Assembly: GCF_001905345.1 (NCBI RefSeq)
Contig: NZ_LFBV01000001.1
Coordinates: forward strand, 1,871,321-1,935,320
From: Streptomyces uncialis
GTDB lineage: Bacteria; Actinomycetota; Actinomycetes; Streptomycetales; Streptomycetaceae
Length of the DNA: 64,000 nucleotides
Direction of reading: 5' to 3'
The position numbers were made by a program, and so were the translations under genes. Below, one piece after another: positions 49,326 through 58,951 of the stretch. The notes under the pieces were generated by a model. The model was not told the origin of the DNA. It did not search any database and saw only the letters and a list, made by a program, of their open reading frames with translations. How positions within the stretch are numbered: position 1 is the stretch's first letter; the number at the start of each line of letters is the position of its first letter.

Positions 49326-49698
49326 CAGGCATGCCGGATTTGGAGAGGGGGAATGTTTGTTGGGTCCGGTAGTGTTAATCTCAAGTCTGCACCCGACCCC
49401 ACCATGGCGAGGTGCTTCGTGTCCCCGTCAGGGACAACCATCCTTCCGGGAGCCTCCCGAACCGCTCTGTGCCCCGCACCGAACGGTTTGCGTTACACGC
49501 TCCGGAACCGGCGCGACCGAGCCGCGTGACACAGCACGTCCGTGGCACGGCTCCGGGTAGCGCCATCACCAGAAATCTCCCTCCGCCGTTTGGCGGACCA
49601 CCGCCCCGGCACGGTCCACACAGCGAGGACCACCGCCGGACAGCACAACCGGTCGCCGAGCCAGACAGGCCGACGTCCGCTCCAGGGAAGGACCCTTC
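49326..49698 (+). promoter_or_regulatory. Long leader region of rho
   Basis: The 373 bp before rho contain TAGTGTTAAT-like promoter sequence around 49369-49379. They also hold hairpins TGTCCC-CGTCA-GGGACA at 49420-49436 and CGGGAG-C-CTCCCG near 49447, and a 96-codon GTG-initiated frame (49412-49702). The last codons of that frame overlap the rho start as GTGA. A long leader suits known Rho autoregulation in other bacteria. Whether the upstream frame is translated is uncertain. Confidence 0.45.
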
Positions 49699-51786
49699 GT
49701 GAGCGACACCACCGATCTGATGGGCGTGAGTGCCGACAGCACGGTCGATACCGCTGCCGCGCCCGCCACGGACGCCTCTGCCGCGCCTGCCACCGGTGCT
49801 ACCTCCGGACGGCGCCGCCGCGGCACCGGCCTTGAGGGCATGGTGCTGGCCGAGCTTCAGCAGGTGGCCTCCGGCCTCGGGATCAGGGGCACCGCGCGGA
49901 TGCGCAAGAGCCAGCTGATCGAGGTCATCAAGGAGGCCCAGGCGGGCGGCGGAGCCGCCCCCGCGAAGGCCGAGGCCCCCGCCGGTGCCGAGAAGCCGAA
50001 GCGCCGCGCCGCCTCCAAGGCCCGTACCGGTGACGACACCGGCAACGACGACGCCGCCGAGGCCCCCAAGAGCACCCGCGCGAGCCGCGCCGCCAAGACG
50101 GACAGCGCCGAGCAGGCCGCCGAGGCCCCCGCCGCCGCCCAGCAGCAGATCGAGATCCCCGGCCAGCCCGCCAGCGACGACGCCCCCGCGGGCGAGCGCC
50201 GCAGGCGCCGCGCCACCGCCGACGCCGGCAGCCCCGAGACGGTCACCGCCGAGGCGCGCACCGACGCGCCCGCCGACCACAAGGGCACCGACGGCTCCGA
50301 CGGCAACGCGGAGGGCCGTCGGGACCGCCGTGACCGCCGTGGCCGCGACCGTGACCGCCGTGGCAAGGCCGACGACCAGCAGGGCCCGCAGCAGAGCGGC
50401 CGCCAGGACCGTCAGCAGCAGGGCGGCGGCCGTCAGGACCGCCAGGAGCGCCAGGACCGTGACCGGGACCGGGACCGCGATCGCGGTCCCGACCGCGACC
50501 GCGGCAACGGCCCGCAGGACGACTTCGACGACGAGGGCGGCCGCCGTGGCCGCCGCGGGCGCTACCGGGACCGGCGCGGCCGGCGCGGCCGTGACGAGAT
50601 GGTCGGCGGCAGCACCAGCGAGCCGCAGATCAACGAGGACGACGTCCTGATCCCCGTCGCGGGCATCCTGGACATCCTCGACAACTACGCGTTCATCCGG
50701 ACCTCCGGCTATCTGCCGGGCCCCAACGACGTGTACGTGTCGCTGGCGCAGGTCCGCAAGAACGGGCTGCGCAAGGGTGACCACATCACCGGCGCGGTCC
50801 GCCAGCCCAAGGACGGCGAGCGCCGCGAGAAGTTCAACGCGCTCGTCCGCCTCGACTCCGTCAACGGCATGGCGCCCGAACTCGGCCGCGGACGCCCCGA
50901 GTTCAACAAGCTGACGCCGCTGTACCCGCAGGACCGGCTCCAGCTGGAGACCGAGGGCGGGGTGCTGACCACCCGGATCATCGACCTCGTGTCGCCGATC
51001 GGCAAGGGCCAGCGCGGTCTGATCGTGGCCCCGCCGAAGACCGGCAAGACCATGATCATGCAGGCGGTCGCCAACGCCATCACGCACAACAACCCCGAGT
51101 GCCACCTGATGGTCGTCCTTGTCGACGAGCGTCCGGAAGAGGTCACCGACATGCAGCGGTCGGTGAAGGGCGAGGTCATCTCCTCGACCTTCGACCGGCC
51201 CGCCGAGGACCACACCACCGTCGCCGAACTCGCCATCGAGCGCGCCAAGCGCCTGGTCGAGCTCGGTCACGACGTGGTCGTGCTGCTGGACTCCATCACC
51301 CGTCTGGGCCGTGCCTACAACCTGGCCGCGCCCGCCTCCGGCCGCATCCTGTCCGGTGGTGTCGACTCGACCGCGCTCTACCCGCCGAAGCGGTTCTTCG
51401 GCGCGGCGCGCAACATCGAGGACGGCGGCTCGCTGACCATTCTCGCCACCGCGCTGGTCGACACCGGCTCGCGGATGGACGAGGTGATCTTCGAGGAGTT
51501 CAAGGGCACCGGCAACATGGAGCTCAAGCTCGACCGCAAGCTCGCCGACAAGCGCATCTTCCCCGCGGTGGACGTCGACGCGTCCGGTACCCGCAAGGAG
51601 GAGATCCTGCTCAGCCCCGACGAGCTGGGCATCGTCTGGAAGCTGCGCCGGGTGCTGCACGCGCTGGACCAGCAGCAGGCGATCGAGCTGCTGCTGGACA
51701 AGATGAGGCAGACGAAGTCCAACGCGGAGTTCCTGCTCCAGATCCAGAAGACGACGCCCTCCCAGGGCAGCAACAACAACGACTGA
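49699..51786 (+). CDS. rho: Transcription termination factor Rho
   Basis: A 695-residue actinobacterial Rho, a hexameric RNA helicase that ends transcription. The N-terminal SAP-like Rho_N segment ([33 protein letters not shown]) is at about residues 45-77. A long Arg/Asp/Gly/Gln-rich insertion follows to about residue 305 ([15 protein letters not shown] and similar), then the RNA-binding cold-shock fold ([20 protein letters not shown]). The ATPase domain has Walker [13 protein letters not shown] and Walker [17 protein letters not shown]. The GTG at 49699 overlaps an upstream frame. E. coli Rho is ~420 residues; the extra length is the insertion, known in high-GC Gram-positives. Confidence 0.97.
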   Translation: MSDTTDLMGVSADSTVDTAAAPATDASAAPATGATSGRRRRGTGLEGMVLAELQQVASGLGIRGTARMRKSQLIEVIKEAQAGGGAAPAKAEAPAGAEKPKRRAASKARTGDDTGNDDAAEAPKSTRASRAAKTDSAEQAAEAPAAAQQQIEIPGQPASDDAPAGERRRRRATADAGSPETVTAEARTDAPADHKGTDGSDGNAEGRRDRRDRRGRDRDRRGKADDQQGPQQSGRQDRQQQGGGRQDRQERQDRDRDRDRDRGPDRDRGNGPQDDFDDEGGRRGRRGRYRDRRGRRGRDEMVGGSTSEPQINEDDVLIPVAGILDILDNYAFIRTSGYLPGPNDVYVSLAQVRKNGLRKGDHITGAVRQPKDGERREKFNALVRLDSVNGMAPELGRGRPEFNKLTPLYPQDRLQLETEGGVLTTRIIDLVSPIGKGQRGLIVAPPKTGKTMIMQAVANAITHNNPECHLMVVLVDERPEEVTDMQRSVKGEVISSTFDRPAEDHTTVAELAIERAKRLVELGHDVVVLLDSITRLGRAYNLAAPASGRILSGGVDSTALYPPKRFFGAARNIEDGGSLTILATALVDTGSRMDEVIFEEFKGTGNMELKLDRKLADKRIFPAVDVDASGTRKEEILLSPDELGIVWKLRRVLHALDQQQAIELLLDKMRQTKSNAEFLLQIQKTTPSQGSNNND

Positions 51787-51800
51787 TCCGTCGGTCGGGT

Positions 51801-51847
51801 ACAGGGCCCCGCCCGGTGACGTTCGCGTCCACCGGGCGGGGCCCTGT
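51801..51847 (+). terminator. Strong terminator after rho
   Basis: A perfect 17-bp stem, ACAGGGCCCCGCCCGGT at 51801-51817 with its complement at 51831-51847, and a 13-nt loop, begins 14 bp after the rho stop. Confidence 0.85.
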
Positions 51848-51980
51848 CGTGTCCCGGGGCGGCGCGGGGGCTCCCGGGGCGGCCGCGGCAGCGATTGCGG
51901 GGCCGGTGCGGGTACGGGGCGACCGGCGGGCGTCGGTACGATCGCGGGACGGTACACGGGACGGGACACGGGGGACGCGC

Positions 51981-53720
51981 GTGGGCACGGGACAGGGGCG
52001 ACGGCGGCGGGTGGGACGGCTGTTGCCGGCCATGGCCACCGCGCTCGCGCTGCTGGGCGGCGCGGCCTTCGCCGTCACCTCCTACGACAGCCCGGCGGCC
52101 CCCGAGGCCGCCGCTCTCACGGGCGAGACGGTGAAGCCGCCGCCCGGCACCGACACGGCCTCCGCCACCCCCGCCCCGACCGTCTCACCGGGAACCACCG
52201 CGTCCCCCCGGGTCACCGTCGCGGGCAACAGCACCGCGTCCTGGATGGCGCAGCTCGTGTACGACGCCCCCGGGTACGGCAAGCACTTCGTGTGCGCCGG
52301 GACGCTCGTCGCCCCCAACAAGGTCCTCACCGCCGCGCACTGCCTGGACGATCCGCGTACCGGCGCCCGTCAGGACTGGGAGCGCCGCGGGGAGGTGGCC
52401 GTCGGCACCAACCGGAGCGTCACCGCCCCGAACGCGGCGCCGCGGGTCGACGTGACCCGTGCCTGGGTCCATCCCCGCTACGACGCGCGCACGTTCACCC
52501 ATGACATCGCGCTGCTGACCCTGGCCCGGCCGGTCGCCCACACCACCCTGGAACTCGCGGGCCCCGCCGACACCGCGCTGTACAAGGCCGGGACCGACGC
52601 CGTCGCCTACGGCTGGGGCCTGACCGCCTCACGCGAGGACACCGCGCGTATCGCGCCGGTCCTCCAGAAGGTCACCGTGCCGCTGAACGCCGACCCGGTC
52701 TGCCGCGTCAACCTCGGTACCGGTTTCCGCGCCGCCGACGGGATGTTCTGCGCGGGACAGCTCGGCACCGGCGACGACGTGACCGGGCTGACGAGCTGTC
52801 CGGCGGACTCCGGCGGCCCGCTGGTCACCGGCAACAAGGTCGTCGGGGTGGTGTCCTGGGGGATGAGCCGCGGTGAGCAGGTGTGCCATGTCTCCGGTAC
52901 GCACGAGGTGTTCGGCAAGGTCTCCGCGTACCAGCCGCAGCTGCGGGCCCAGGTCGACGACACCGACCTCGGCCGGGACGGCCGCGCCGACCTCTTCGCC
53001 CGGACCCGGACCGGCGGCGGGGGATACGCGCACGCCTCGGCGGGCCACCGCTTCGCGGCGCCCGTCCCCGTGCCGGGTGCGTGGGACGCGTACGACGTCG
53101 TCCTCCAGAGCGATCTCGACCGGGACGGCCTCCAGGACTTCGTCATGCGCCGTACCGACGACGGGGCCGTCCTGTGGCGGCGGCAGGACACACCCGGCGG
53201 AGCCTGGCGGGACACCCGTATCGCAAGGGACTGGTCCGCGCACCGCTTCCTCGTCGTCCCCGGCGATGTCACGGGCGACCGGTTCCCCGATCTGCTGACC
53301 GTCACCGCCAGCGGCACGCTGTACATCCACCGGGGCAACGGGGACGGCTCGCTGGCCCGTCCGGTCGCCGCGGGCGGCGGGTACCAGGTGTACAACTCGC
53401 TGCGCGGGCACGGCGACTTCACGGGCGACGGCCGCACGGACCTGTTCGCCCGTACCAAGGACGGCAAGCTGTATCTGCTGGAGGGCACCGGGAGCGTCAC
53501 CCACCCGTTCGCCGTACCGCGGCATGTGCGGGACTGGGTGGAGTACAACGGCTTCGCGGCGCCCGGCGATGTGACCGGGGACGGCAGGGCGGACTTCCTG
53601 GCCCGCTCCCGCGCCGGGAACCTCTTCCTGTACCCGGGCACCGGCAAGGCGTCGCGCGACATCTTCGCCCCCCGTATCCGGGTCGGCGGCGGCTACCAGC
53701 GCTACGACCTGCTCGGCTGA
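51981..53720 (+). CDS. Secreted trypsin-like serine protease with FG-GAP/VCBS repeats
   Basis: A 579-residue exported S1-family protease. After a basic start and signal sequence (LLPAMATALALLGGAAFA) and a Thr/Pro-rich pro-region, the protease domain shows the catalytic triad: His in LTAAHC, Asp in FTHDIALL and Ser in SCPADSGGPL. Cysteines sit at normal disulfide positions. The C-terminal ~260 residues carry five Ca2+-binding FG-GAP motifs: DLGRDGRADLFAR, DLDRDGLQDFVMR, DVTGDRFPDLLTV, DFTGDGRTDLFAR and DVTGDGRADFLAR, predicted to form a beta-propeller. The GTG at 51981 was chosen after GGGGGA, although the frame extends antisense into rho. It separates rho from the LCP gene and looks like a lineage-specific insertion. 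Confidence 0.88.
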   Translation: MGTGQGRRRRVGRLLPAMATALALLGGAAFAVTSYDSPAAPEAAALTGETVKPPPGTDTASATPAPTVSPGTTASPRVTVAGNSTASWMAQLVYDAPGYGKHFVCAGTLVAPNKVLTAAHCLDDPRTGARQDWERRGEVAVGTNRSVTAPNAAPRVDVTRAWVHPRYDARTFTHDIALLTLARPVAHTTLELAGPADTALYKAGTDAVAYGWGLTASREDTARIAPVLQKVTVPLNADPVCRVNLGTGFRAADGMFCAGQLGTGDDVTGLTSCPADSGGPLVTGNKVVGVVSWGMSRGEQVCHVSGTHEVFGKVSAYQPQLRAQVDDTDLGRDGRADLFARTRTGGGGYAHASAGHRFAAPVPVPGAWDAYDVVLQSDLDRDGLQDFVMRRTDDGAVLWRRQDTPGGAWRDTRIARDWSAHRFLVVPGDVTGDRFPDLLTVTASGTLYIHRGNGDGSLARPVAAGGGYQVYNSLRGHGDFTGDGRTDLFARTKDGKLYLLEGTGSVTHPFAVPRHVRDWVEYNGFAAPGDVTGDGRADFLARSRAGNLFLYPGTGKASRDIFAPRIRVGGGYQRYDLLG

Positions 53721-53871
53721 GCTCCGGCGACGGCACCCTCCGTGACCGCGCGGCCCGCTCCCGTCACCCAGGGTCACGGACGGTGTCGTCGTGGTGTTCG
53801 CCCGACTGGTGGATCCGGGGCGCCCGGCCGACCCTGGAGGGGACGAGTCCCCACCGAGAGCCGAGGTGCCG

Positions 53872-54984
53872 ATGCCCGACGAGAGCGCGGCCGGCCAGCC
53901 TCCGCCGCCCGCCCCCGGGCGCCGGCGGCGTCCGCGCGGCCGGCACCACCGGGCACTGGTCGTCACGGCGTGGACGGCGGCGGGCCTCACCCTCCTCGGC
54001 GGGATCGGCCTCGGCTACGTGTACGTCACGCTCAACGGCAACATCAAGGGCATCGACATCAACTCCGTCCTCGGCACCGACCGCCCCCGCGACAAGCCCG
54101 ACGGCTCCATGGACCTGCTGCTCCTCGGCTCCGACTCCCGCTCCGGCGCCAACGCCGAGTACGGCCATGAGGACGGGGCGGCCCGTGCCGACACCGCGAT
54201 GGTCGTGCATGTGTACAAGGGCCACCGGACGGCCGGCGTCGTGTCCATCCCCCGCGACACCCTCGTGGACCGGCCCGCGTGCGCCGACGGCAAGGGCCGC
54301 ACGGTGCCCGCCGCGTCGGGCGAGATGTTCAACGTCGCGTACGAGGTCGGCGGCCCGTCCTGCGCGGTCAAGACCGTGGAGGCGATGTCCGGCATCCGGA
54401 TGGACCACTACGTCGAGGTGGATTTCACCGGCTTCAAGAAGCTGGTGGACACCCTCGGCGGGGTGAAGGTGACCACGACCCGCGCCATCGACGACCCCAA
54501 GAGCCGGCTCACCCTCGCCGCCGGCACCCACACCCTCGACGGGGAACAGGCCCTCGGGCTCGTCCGCACCCGGCACGGCGTCGGCGACGGCAGCGACCTC
54601 GGCCGGATCGAACTCCAGCAGGCGTTCCTCGGGGCACTGCTCGACCGGATCAAGGGCATCGGCCTGTTCTCCGACCCCACGAAGCTCTTCGGGGTCGCGG
54701 ACGCCGCCACCGGCGCGGTCACCACCGACTCCGACCTCGACTCCGTCACCAAGCTCGCCGGATTCGCCGGCGGCCTCAAGAACATCGGCTCCGACGATCT
54801 GACGATGATCACCCTCCCGGTCCGCTACGACCCCGCCGACCCCAACCGCGTCCTGCCGCTGACCAGGCAGGACACCATGGTCTGGAACGCCCTCAAGGCC
54901 GACCGGCCCATCCCCGCCGCCGCCGTCGACGGCTCGGCCGCCGACCAGCGGGACACGGCCGGGATCGTCGGCGACCCGCCCTGA
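53872..54984 (+). CDS. LytR-CpsA-Psr (LCP) family cell-wall glycopolymer ligase
   Basis: A 370-residue membrane-anchored LCP protein that attaches teichoic acids or other glycopolymers to peptidoglycan. A short cytoplasmic Pro/Arg-rich N-terminus precedes one membrane helix (ALVVTAWTAAGLTLLGGIGLGYVYV). The extracytoplasmic catalytic domain has DLLLLGSDSR, RADTAMVVHVYKGHRTAGVVSIPRDTLV and GLVRTRHGVGDGSDLGR, covering the conserved Asp and Arg residues that bind the pyrophosphate lipid. The ATG at 53872 follows GAGG. It lies upstream of rpmE as in other Streptomyces. Confidence 0.93.
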   Translation: MPDESAAGQPPPPAPGRRRRPRGRHHRALVVTAWTAAGLTLLGGIGLGYVYVTLNGNIKGIDINSVLGTDRPRDKPDGSMDLLLLGSDSRSGANAEYGHEDGAARADTAMVVHVYKGHRTAGVVSIPRDTLVDRPACADGKGRTVPAASGEMFNVAYEVGGPSCAVKTVEAMSGIRMDHYVEVDFTGFKKLVDTLGGVKVTTTRAIDDPKSRLTLAAGTHTLDGEQALGLVRTRHGVGDGSDLGRIELQQAFLGALLDRIKGIGLFSDPTKLFGVADAATGAVTTDSDLDSVTKLAGFAGGLKNIGSDDLTMITLPVRYDPADPNRVLPLTRQDTMVWNALKADRPIPAAAVDGSAADQRDTAGIVGDPP

Positions 54985-55210
54985 GCCCCGCCCCGGCCGC
55001 CTCTGAGCCCCGCCCGGCCGCCCCCGGGCACCACCCCGGCGCCCCCTGAGCACCGCCGCGACCGCCCCCGGGCGCCGCCCGGGAATACCGGCGGCCCCCT
55101 CCCGGTTTTGGGGGATGCGGCCAGTCCTGGCAGACTGGTACGTCGGCCCCGGTTCACGCCCGCGCAGCAGGCGTCGGCGACCCGGAGCCCTCCCGAACCT
55201 AGGAGTCACC

Positions 55211-55426
55211 TTGCAGCGCGAGATCCACCCCGAGTACGTCGAGACCCAGGTCAGCTGTACCTGTGGCGCGTCGTTCACCACCCGCAGCACCATCCAGAGC
55301 GGCAACATCCGCGCCGAGGTCTGCTCCGAGTGCCACCCGTTCTACACGGGCAAGCAGAAGATCCTCGACACCGGTGGCCGCGTGGCCCGCTTCGAGGCCC
55401 GCTTCGGCAAGGCCGCCAAGAAGTAG
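55211..55426 (+). CDS. rpmE: Ribosomal protein L31, zinc-binding form
   Basis: A 71-residue bL31 of the C+ type, with the four zinc ligands Cys16, Cys18 (SCTCGA), Cys38 and Cys41 (VCSECHPF). The start is a TTG at 55211, with AGGAG 7 nt upstream; the product begins [15 protein letters not shown]. Zinc-dependent L31 is usually replaced by a zinc-free paralogue under zinc starvation through Zur; no Zur box was seen here. A classical terminator follows. Confidence 0.96.
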   Translation: MQREIHPEYVETQVSCTCGASFTTRSTIQSGNIRAEVCSECHPFYTGKQKILDTGGRVARFEARFGKAAKK

Positions 55427-55437
55427 CGAGCCGACAG

Positions 55438-55483
55438 CGCCGGTCCACGGCCGCCCCCGGGCGGGCCGGGACCGGCGTTTTTT
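55438..55483 (+). terminator. Intrinsic terminator after rpmE
   Basis: CGCCGGTCC at 55438-55446 pairs with GGACCGGCG at 55469-55477 and is followed by TTTTTT at 55478-55483, a rare clear U-run in this genome. It separates rpmE from prfA. Confidence 0.9.
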
Positions 55484-55587
55484 CCTGGCCGGGCGCCGTC
55501 CACCGCCCCGCGCCCCAGCAGACCCGCACCACCACCCCGGCAGGCAACCCCGGCCACCACAGCCGTAGGCAGATCAGGAGCCCGGAG

Positions 55588-56664
55588 ATGTTCGAGGCCG
55601 TCGCGGAACTCGTCGACGAACACACCCACCTGGAGCATCAGCTCGCCGACCCCGGGGTGCACTCCAACCAGGCCAACGCGCGCAAGCTCAACAAGCGCTA
55701 CGCCGAGCTGACCCCGATCATCGGCGCGTACCGCTCCTGGAAGCGCACGGGCGAGGACATCACCACCGCCCGCGAGCTGGCCGCCGAGGACCCCGACTTC
55801 GCCGCCGAGGTCAAGGACCTGGAGAAGCAGCGCGACGCGCTCACCGAGAAGCTCCGGCTGCTGCTCGTCCCCCGGGACCCCAACGACGACAAGGACGTGA
55901 TCCTTGAGGTCAAGGCGGGCGCGGGCGGCGACGAGTCCGCGCTGTTCGCCGGGGACCTGCTGCGGATGTATCTGCGCTACGCCGAGCGCGTCGGCTGGAA
56001 GACCGAGATCATCGACTCCACCGAGTCCGAGCTCGGCGGCTACAAGGACGTCCAGGTCGCCGTGAAGACCAAGGGCGGCCAGGGCGCCACCGAGCCCGGC
56101 CAGGGCGTCTGGGCCCGCCTCAAGTACGAGGGCGGCGTCCACCGGGTGCAGCGGGTGCCCGCGACCGAGTCGCAGGGCCGTATCCACACCTCGGCCGCCG
56201 GAGTGCTCGTCACCCCGGAGGCGGAGGAGATCGACGTCGAGATCAACCCCAACGATCTGCGCATCGACGTCTACCGCTCCTCGGGCCCCGGCGGGCAGTC
56301 CGTCAACACCACCGACTCCGCCGTGCGCATCACCCATCTGCCGACCGGTGTCGTCGCCTCCTGCCAGAACGAGAAGAGCCAGCTCCAGAACAAGGAGCAG
56401 GCCCTGCGTATCCTGCGCTCACGACTGCTCGCCGCGGCCCAGGAGGAGGCGGAGAAGGAAGCCGCCGACGCCCGCCGCAGCCAGGTGCGCACCGTCGACC
56501 GGTCGGAGAAGATCCGCACCTACAACTACCCCGAGAACCGGATTTCCGACCACCGCGTCGGTTTCAAGGCGTACAACTTGGACCAGGTGCTCGACGGGGA
56601 CCTCGACGCCGTCATCCAGGCGTGCGTCGACGCGGACTCCGCCGCCAAGCTGGCGGCCGCGTAA
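55588..56664 (+). CDS. prfA: Peptide chain release factor 1
   Basis: A 358-residue RF1 reading UAA and UAG. The GGQ motif at residues 235-237 ([10 protein letters not shown]) triggers peptidyl-tRNA hydrolysis, and PAT at 191-193 ([10 protein letters not shown]) is the codon-recognition tripeptide characteristic of RF1. The ATG at 55588 follows GGAG. The methyltransferase PrmC, which modifies the GGQ glutamine, is encoded 57 bp downstream. Confidence 0.98.
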   Translation: MFEAVAELVDEHTHLEHQLADPGVHSNQANARKLNKRYAELTPIIGAYRSWKRTGEDITTARELAAEDPDFAAEVKDLEKQRDALTEKLRLLLVPRDPNDDKDVILEVKAGAGGDESALFAGDLLRMYLRYAERVGWKTEIIDSTESELGGYKDVQVAVKTKGGQGATEPGQGVWARLKYEGGVHRVQRVPATESQGRIHTSAAGVLVTPEAEEIDVEINPNDLRIDVYRSSGPGGQSVNTTDSAVRITHLPTGVVASCQNEKSQLQNKEQALRILRSRLLAAAQEEAEKEAADARRSQVRTVDRSEKIRTYNYPENRISDHRVGFKAYNLDQVLDGDLDAVIQACVDADSAAKLAAA

Positions 56665-56721
56665 CACCCGAGGGGCGCCCAGCCCGACGCCCCAGAACAG
56701 CCCAGCCCCGGAGGACCTCGC

Positions 56722-57603
56722 GTGCAGCCACCCATTGGGGGTCGACCCCCAGGCCCCCGCAGTCTGCTGCTCGCTGAGGTGGCCCAGGCCACCCAGCGCC
56801 TCGCCGACGCGGGCGTGCCCTCGCCGCGCAACGACGCCGAGGAGCTCGCCGCGTTCGTGCACGGCGTGAAGCGGGGCGAGCTGCATTCCGTCCCCGACCC
56901 CGACTTCGACGCCCGCTACTGGGAGGCCATCAACCGCCGGGTGGCCCGCGAACCCCTCCAGCACATCACCGGACGCGCCTACTTCCGCTATCTGGAGCTC
57001 CAGGTCGGACCCGGGGTGTTCGTGCCCCGCCCGGAGACCGAGTCCGTCGTCGGCTGGGCCATAGACGCCGTACGCGCGATGGACGTCGTCGAACCCCTCA
57101 TCGTCGACCTGTGCACCGGCTCGGGCGCGATCGCCCTCGCCATGGCGCAGGAGGTGCCCCGCTCCAAGGTGCACGCCGTCGAGCTCTCCGAGGACGCCCT
57201 GAAGTACACCCTCAAGAACGCCGAGGGCTCCCGGGTCGCCGTCCACCAGGGCGACGCGCTCGCCGCGCTGCCCGAACTCGACGGCCAGGTCGACCTCGTC
57301 ATCTCCAACCCCCCGTACATCCCCCTCACCGAGTGGGAGTACGTCGCGCTGGAGGCCCGCGAGTACGACCCGCAGATGGCGCTGTTCTCCGGCGACGACG
57401 GCCTCGACACCATCCGCGGCCTCGAACGCACCGCGCACCGCCTGCTGCGTCCCGGCGGCATCGTCGTCGTGGAGCACGCCGACACCCAGGGCGGCCAGGT
57501 GCCGTGGATCTTCAGCGAGGAAGAGGGCTGGGCCGACGCCGCAGATCACCCCGACCTCAACAACCGGCCCCGATTCGCGACCGCGCGCAAGGCACGACCG
57601 TGA
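56722..57603 (+). CDS. prmC: Release factor glutamine N5-methyltransferase
   Basis: A 293-residue SAM-dependent methyltransferase (HemK/PrmC) that methylates the GGQ glutamine of release factors. The catalytic NPPY is at residues 196-199 (VISNPPYIPL), and the SAM-binding motif is VDLCTGSGAIALAMA. An N-terminal helical domain provides substrate binding. The start is a GTG at 56722; a later start near LLLAEVAQA is possible because the first 15 residues are Pro/Gly-rich. It follows prfA and precedes the Sua5 gene. Confidence 0.96.
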   Translation: MQPPIGGRPPGPRSLLLAEVAQATQRLADAGVPSPRNDAEELAAFVHGVKRGELHSVPDPDFDARYWEAINRRVAREPLQHITGRAYFRYLELQVGPGVFVPRPETESVVGWAIDAVRAMDVVEPLIVDLCTGSGAIALAMAQEVPRSKVHAVELSEDALKYTLKNAEGSRVAVHQGDALAALPELDGQVDLVISNPPYIPLTEWEYVALEAREYDPQMALFSGDDGLDTIRGLERTAHRLLRPGGIVVVEHADTQGGQVPWIFSEEEGWADAADHPDLNNRPRFATARKARP

Positions 57604-57653
57604 CGTCCCGGCCCCGCACCCCGACCCAGTACGCGCACGAGGAGGCCCGCTAG

Positions 57654-58301
57654 ATGGCACGGCGATACGACACCAACGACGCGACCGACCGCACCACCGG
57701 TCTGCGTGAGGCCGGGTCCGCCGTCCGCCGTGGCGAGCTGGTCGTGCTGCCCACCGACACCGTGTACGGCATCGGCGCCGACGCCTTCAGCTCCGAGGCG
57801 GTCGCCGACCTCCTCGACGCCAAGGGCCGCGGGCGCAGCATGCCCACCCCCGTCCTCGTCGGCTCCCCGAACACCCTGCACGGTCTCGTCATCGACTTCT
57901 CCGAGCGGGCCTGGGAGCTCGTGGACGCGTTCTGGCCGGGCGCCCTCACCCTCGTCGCCCGTCACCAGCCGTCGCTCCAGTGGGACCTCGGGGACACCCG
58001 CGGGACCGTCGCCGTGCGGATGCCGCTGCACCCCGTCGCCATCGAACTGCTCACCGAGGTCGGCCCGATGGCCGTGTCCTCCGCGAACCTCACCGGGCAC
58101 CCCGCGCCCGAGGACTGCGACGCCGCCCAGCAGATGCTCGGCGACGCCGTCTCCGTCTATCTCGACGGCGGTCCGACCCCCGGCATCGTGCCCTCGTCCA
58201 TCGTGGACGTCACCGGGAAGGTGCCCGTCCTGCTGCGTGCCGGTGCCCTCGACGCGGACGAGCTGCGCAAGGTCGTACCCGACCTCGAGGTGGCCAATTG
58301 A
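57654..58301 (+). CDS. L-threonylcarbamoyladenylate synthase (Sua5/YrdC family)
   Basis: A 215-residue enzyme making threonylcarbamoyl-AMP from threonine, bicarbonate and ATP, the first step in t6A modification of tRNAs reading ANN codons. Landmarks are VVLPTDTVYGIGADAF, KGRGRSMPTPVLVG, PGALTLVARHQP, RMPLHP and the C-terminal GIVPSSIVDVTG. It lacks the extra C-terminal Sua5 domain, so it is YrdC-sized. The ATG at 57654 follows GGAGG. Its stop overlaps the TTG of the next gene. Confidence 0.95.
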   Translation: MARRYDTNDATDRTTGLREAGSAVRRGELVVLPTDTVYGIGADAFSSEAVADLLDAKGRGRSMPTPVLVGSPNTLHGLVIDFSERAWELVDAFWPGALTLVARHQPSLQWDLGDTRGTVAVRMPLHPVAIELLTEVGPMAVSSANLTGHPAPEDCDAAQQMLGDAVSVYLDGGPTPGIVPSSIVDVTGKVPVLLRAGALDADELRKVVPDLEVAN

Positions 58302-58951
58302 CGGCCCCTGAGGGGCGTGGCATAGGCACGGGGGTCACCGGTATCGGGGACACGTTCCGCATCCTCCACGTCAGTACCGGCAATGTGTGCCGCTCACCGA
58401 TCACCGAGCGGCTGACCCGTCATGCCCTGATCGACCGCCTCGGGGACCCGCTCGGCGGCGGTGTCGTCGTGGAGAGCGCGGGCACCTGGGGCCATGAGGG
58501 CGCGCCCATGGAGTCCAACGCCGAGACCGTCCTCGCGGACTTCGGCGCCGACGCCAGCGGGTTCACCGGACGGGAACTCCTCGACGACCACGTGATCCGC
58601 GCCGATCTCGTGCTCACCGCGACCCGGGACCACCGCGCCCAGGTCATCTCGATGGGTCACTCGGCGGGTCTGCGGACCTTCACCCTGAAGGAGTTCACCC
58701 GGCTGGTGCGGGCCATCGACCCGGCGACCCTGCCCGATCCGCTCGACGGCGGTGTCGTGGAACGCGCCCGCGCCCTGGTCCGGGCCGCCGCCGCGCTGCG
58801 CGGCTGGCGGCTCGCCCCGTCCGCCGAGGCCGACGAGGTGTACGACCCGTACGGGGCGCCGCTGCCGTTCTTCCGGTCCATCGGCGACGAGATCCATGAG
58901 GCCCTCGACCCGGTCGTCACCGCGCTGACGGGCGTCACCGCCCGGATGTGA
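58298..58951 (+). CDS. Low-molecular-weight protein-tyrosine-phosphatase-like protein lacking the catalytic Cys
   Basis: A 217-residue protein with the LMW-PTP fold: the P-loop region HVSTGNVCRSPITER, then SAGTWGHEGAPM and, near the C-terminus, ID-PATLPDPLDGG with the general-acid DP motif. In active enzymes the P-loop is VCxGNxCRS with the first Cys as nucleophile; here that position is Ser (codon AGT), so phosphatase activity by the usual mechanism is not expected. The second Cys and the Arg are kept. A phosphate-binding or regulatory role is likely. Start is a TTG at 58298 overlapping the Sua5 stop (TTGA); there is no better in-frame start before the conserved part. Confidence 0.85.
   Translation: MTAPEGRGIGTGVTGIGDTFRILHVSTGNVCRSPITERLTRHALIDRLGDPLGGGVVVESAGTWGHEGAPMESNAETVLADFGADASGFTGRELLDDHVIRADLVLTATRDHRAQVISMGHSAGLRTFTLKEFTRLVRAIDPATLPDPLDGGVVERARALVRAAAALRGWRLAPSAEADEVYDPYGAPLPFFRSIGDEIHEALDPVVTALTGVTARM

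Noticed and set aside
49381..51969. 862-residue minus-strand frame opposite rho
   Set aside because: Leu/Val/Gly-rich antisense translation of the Rho codons; no signal or domain.
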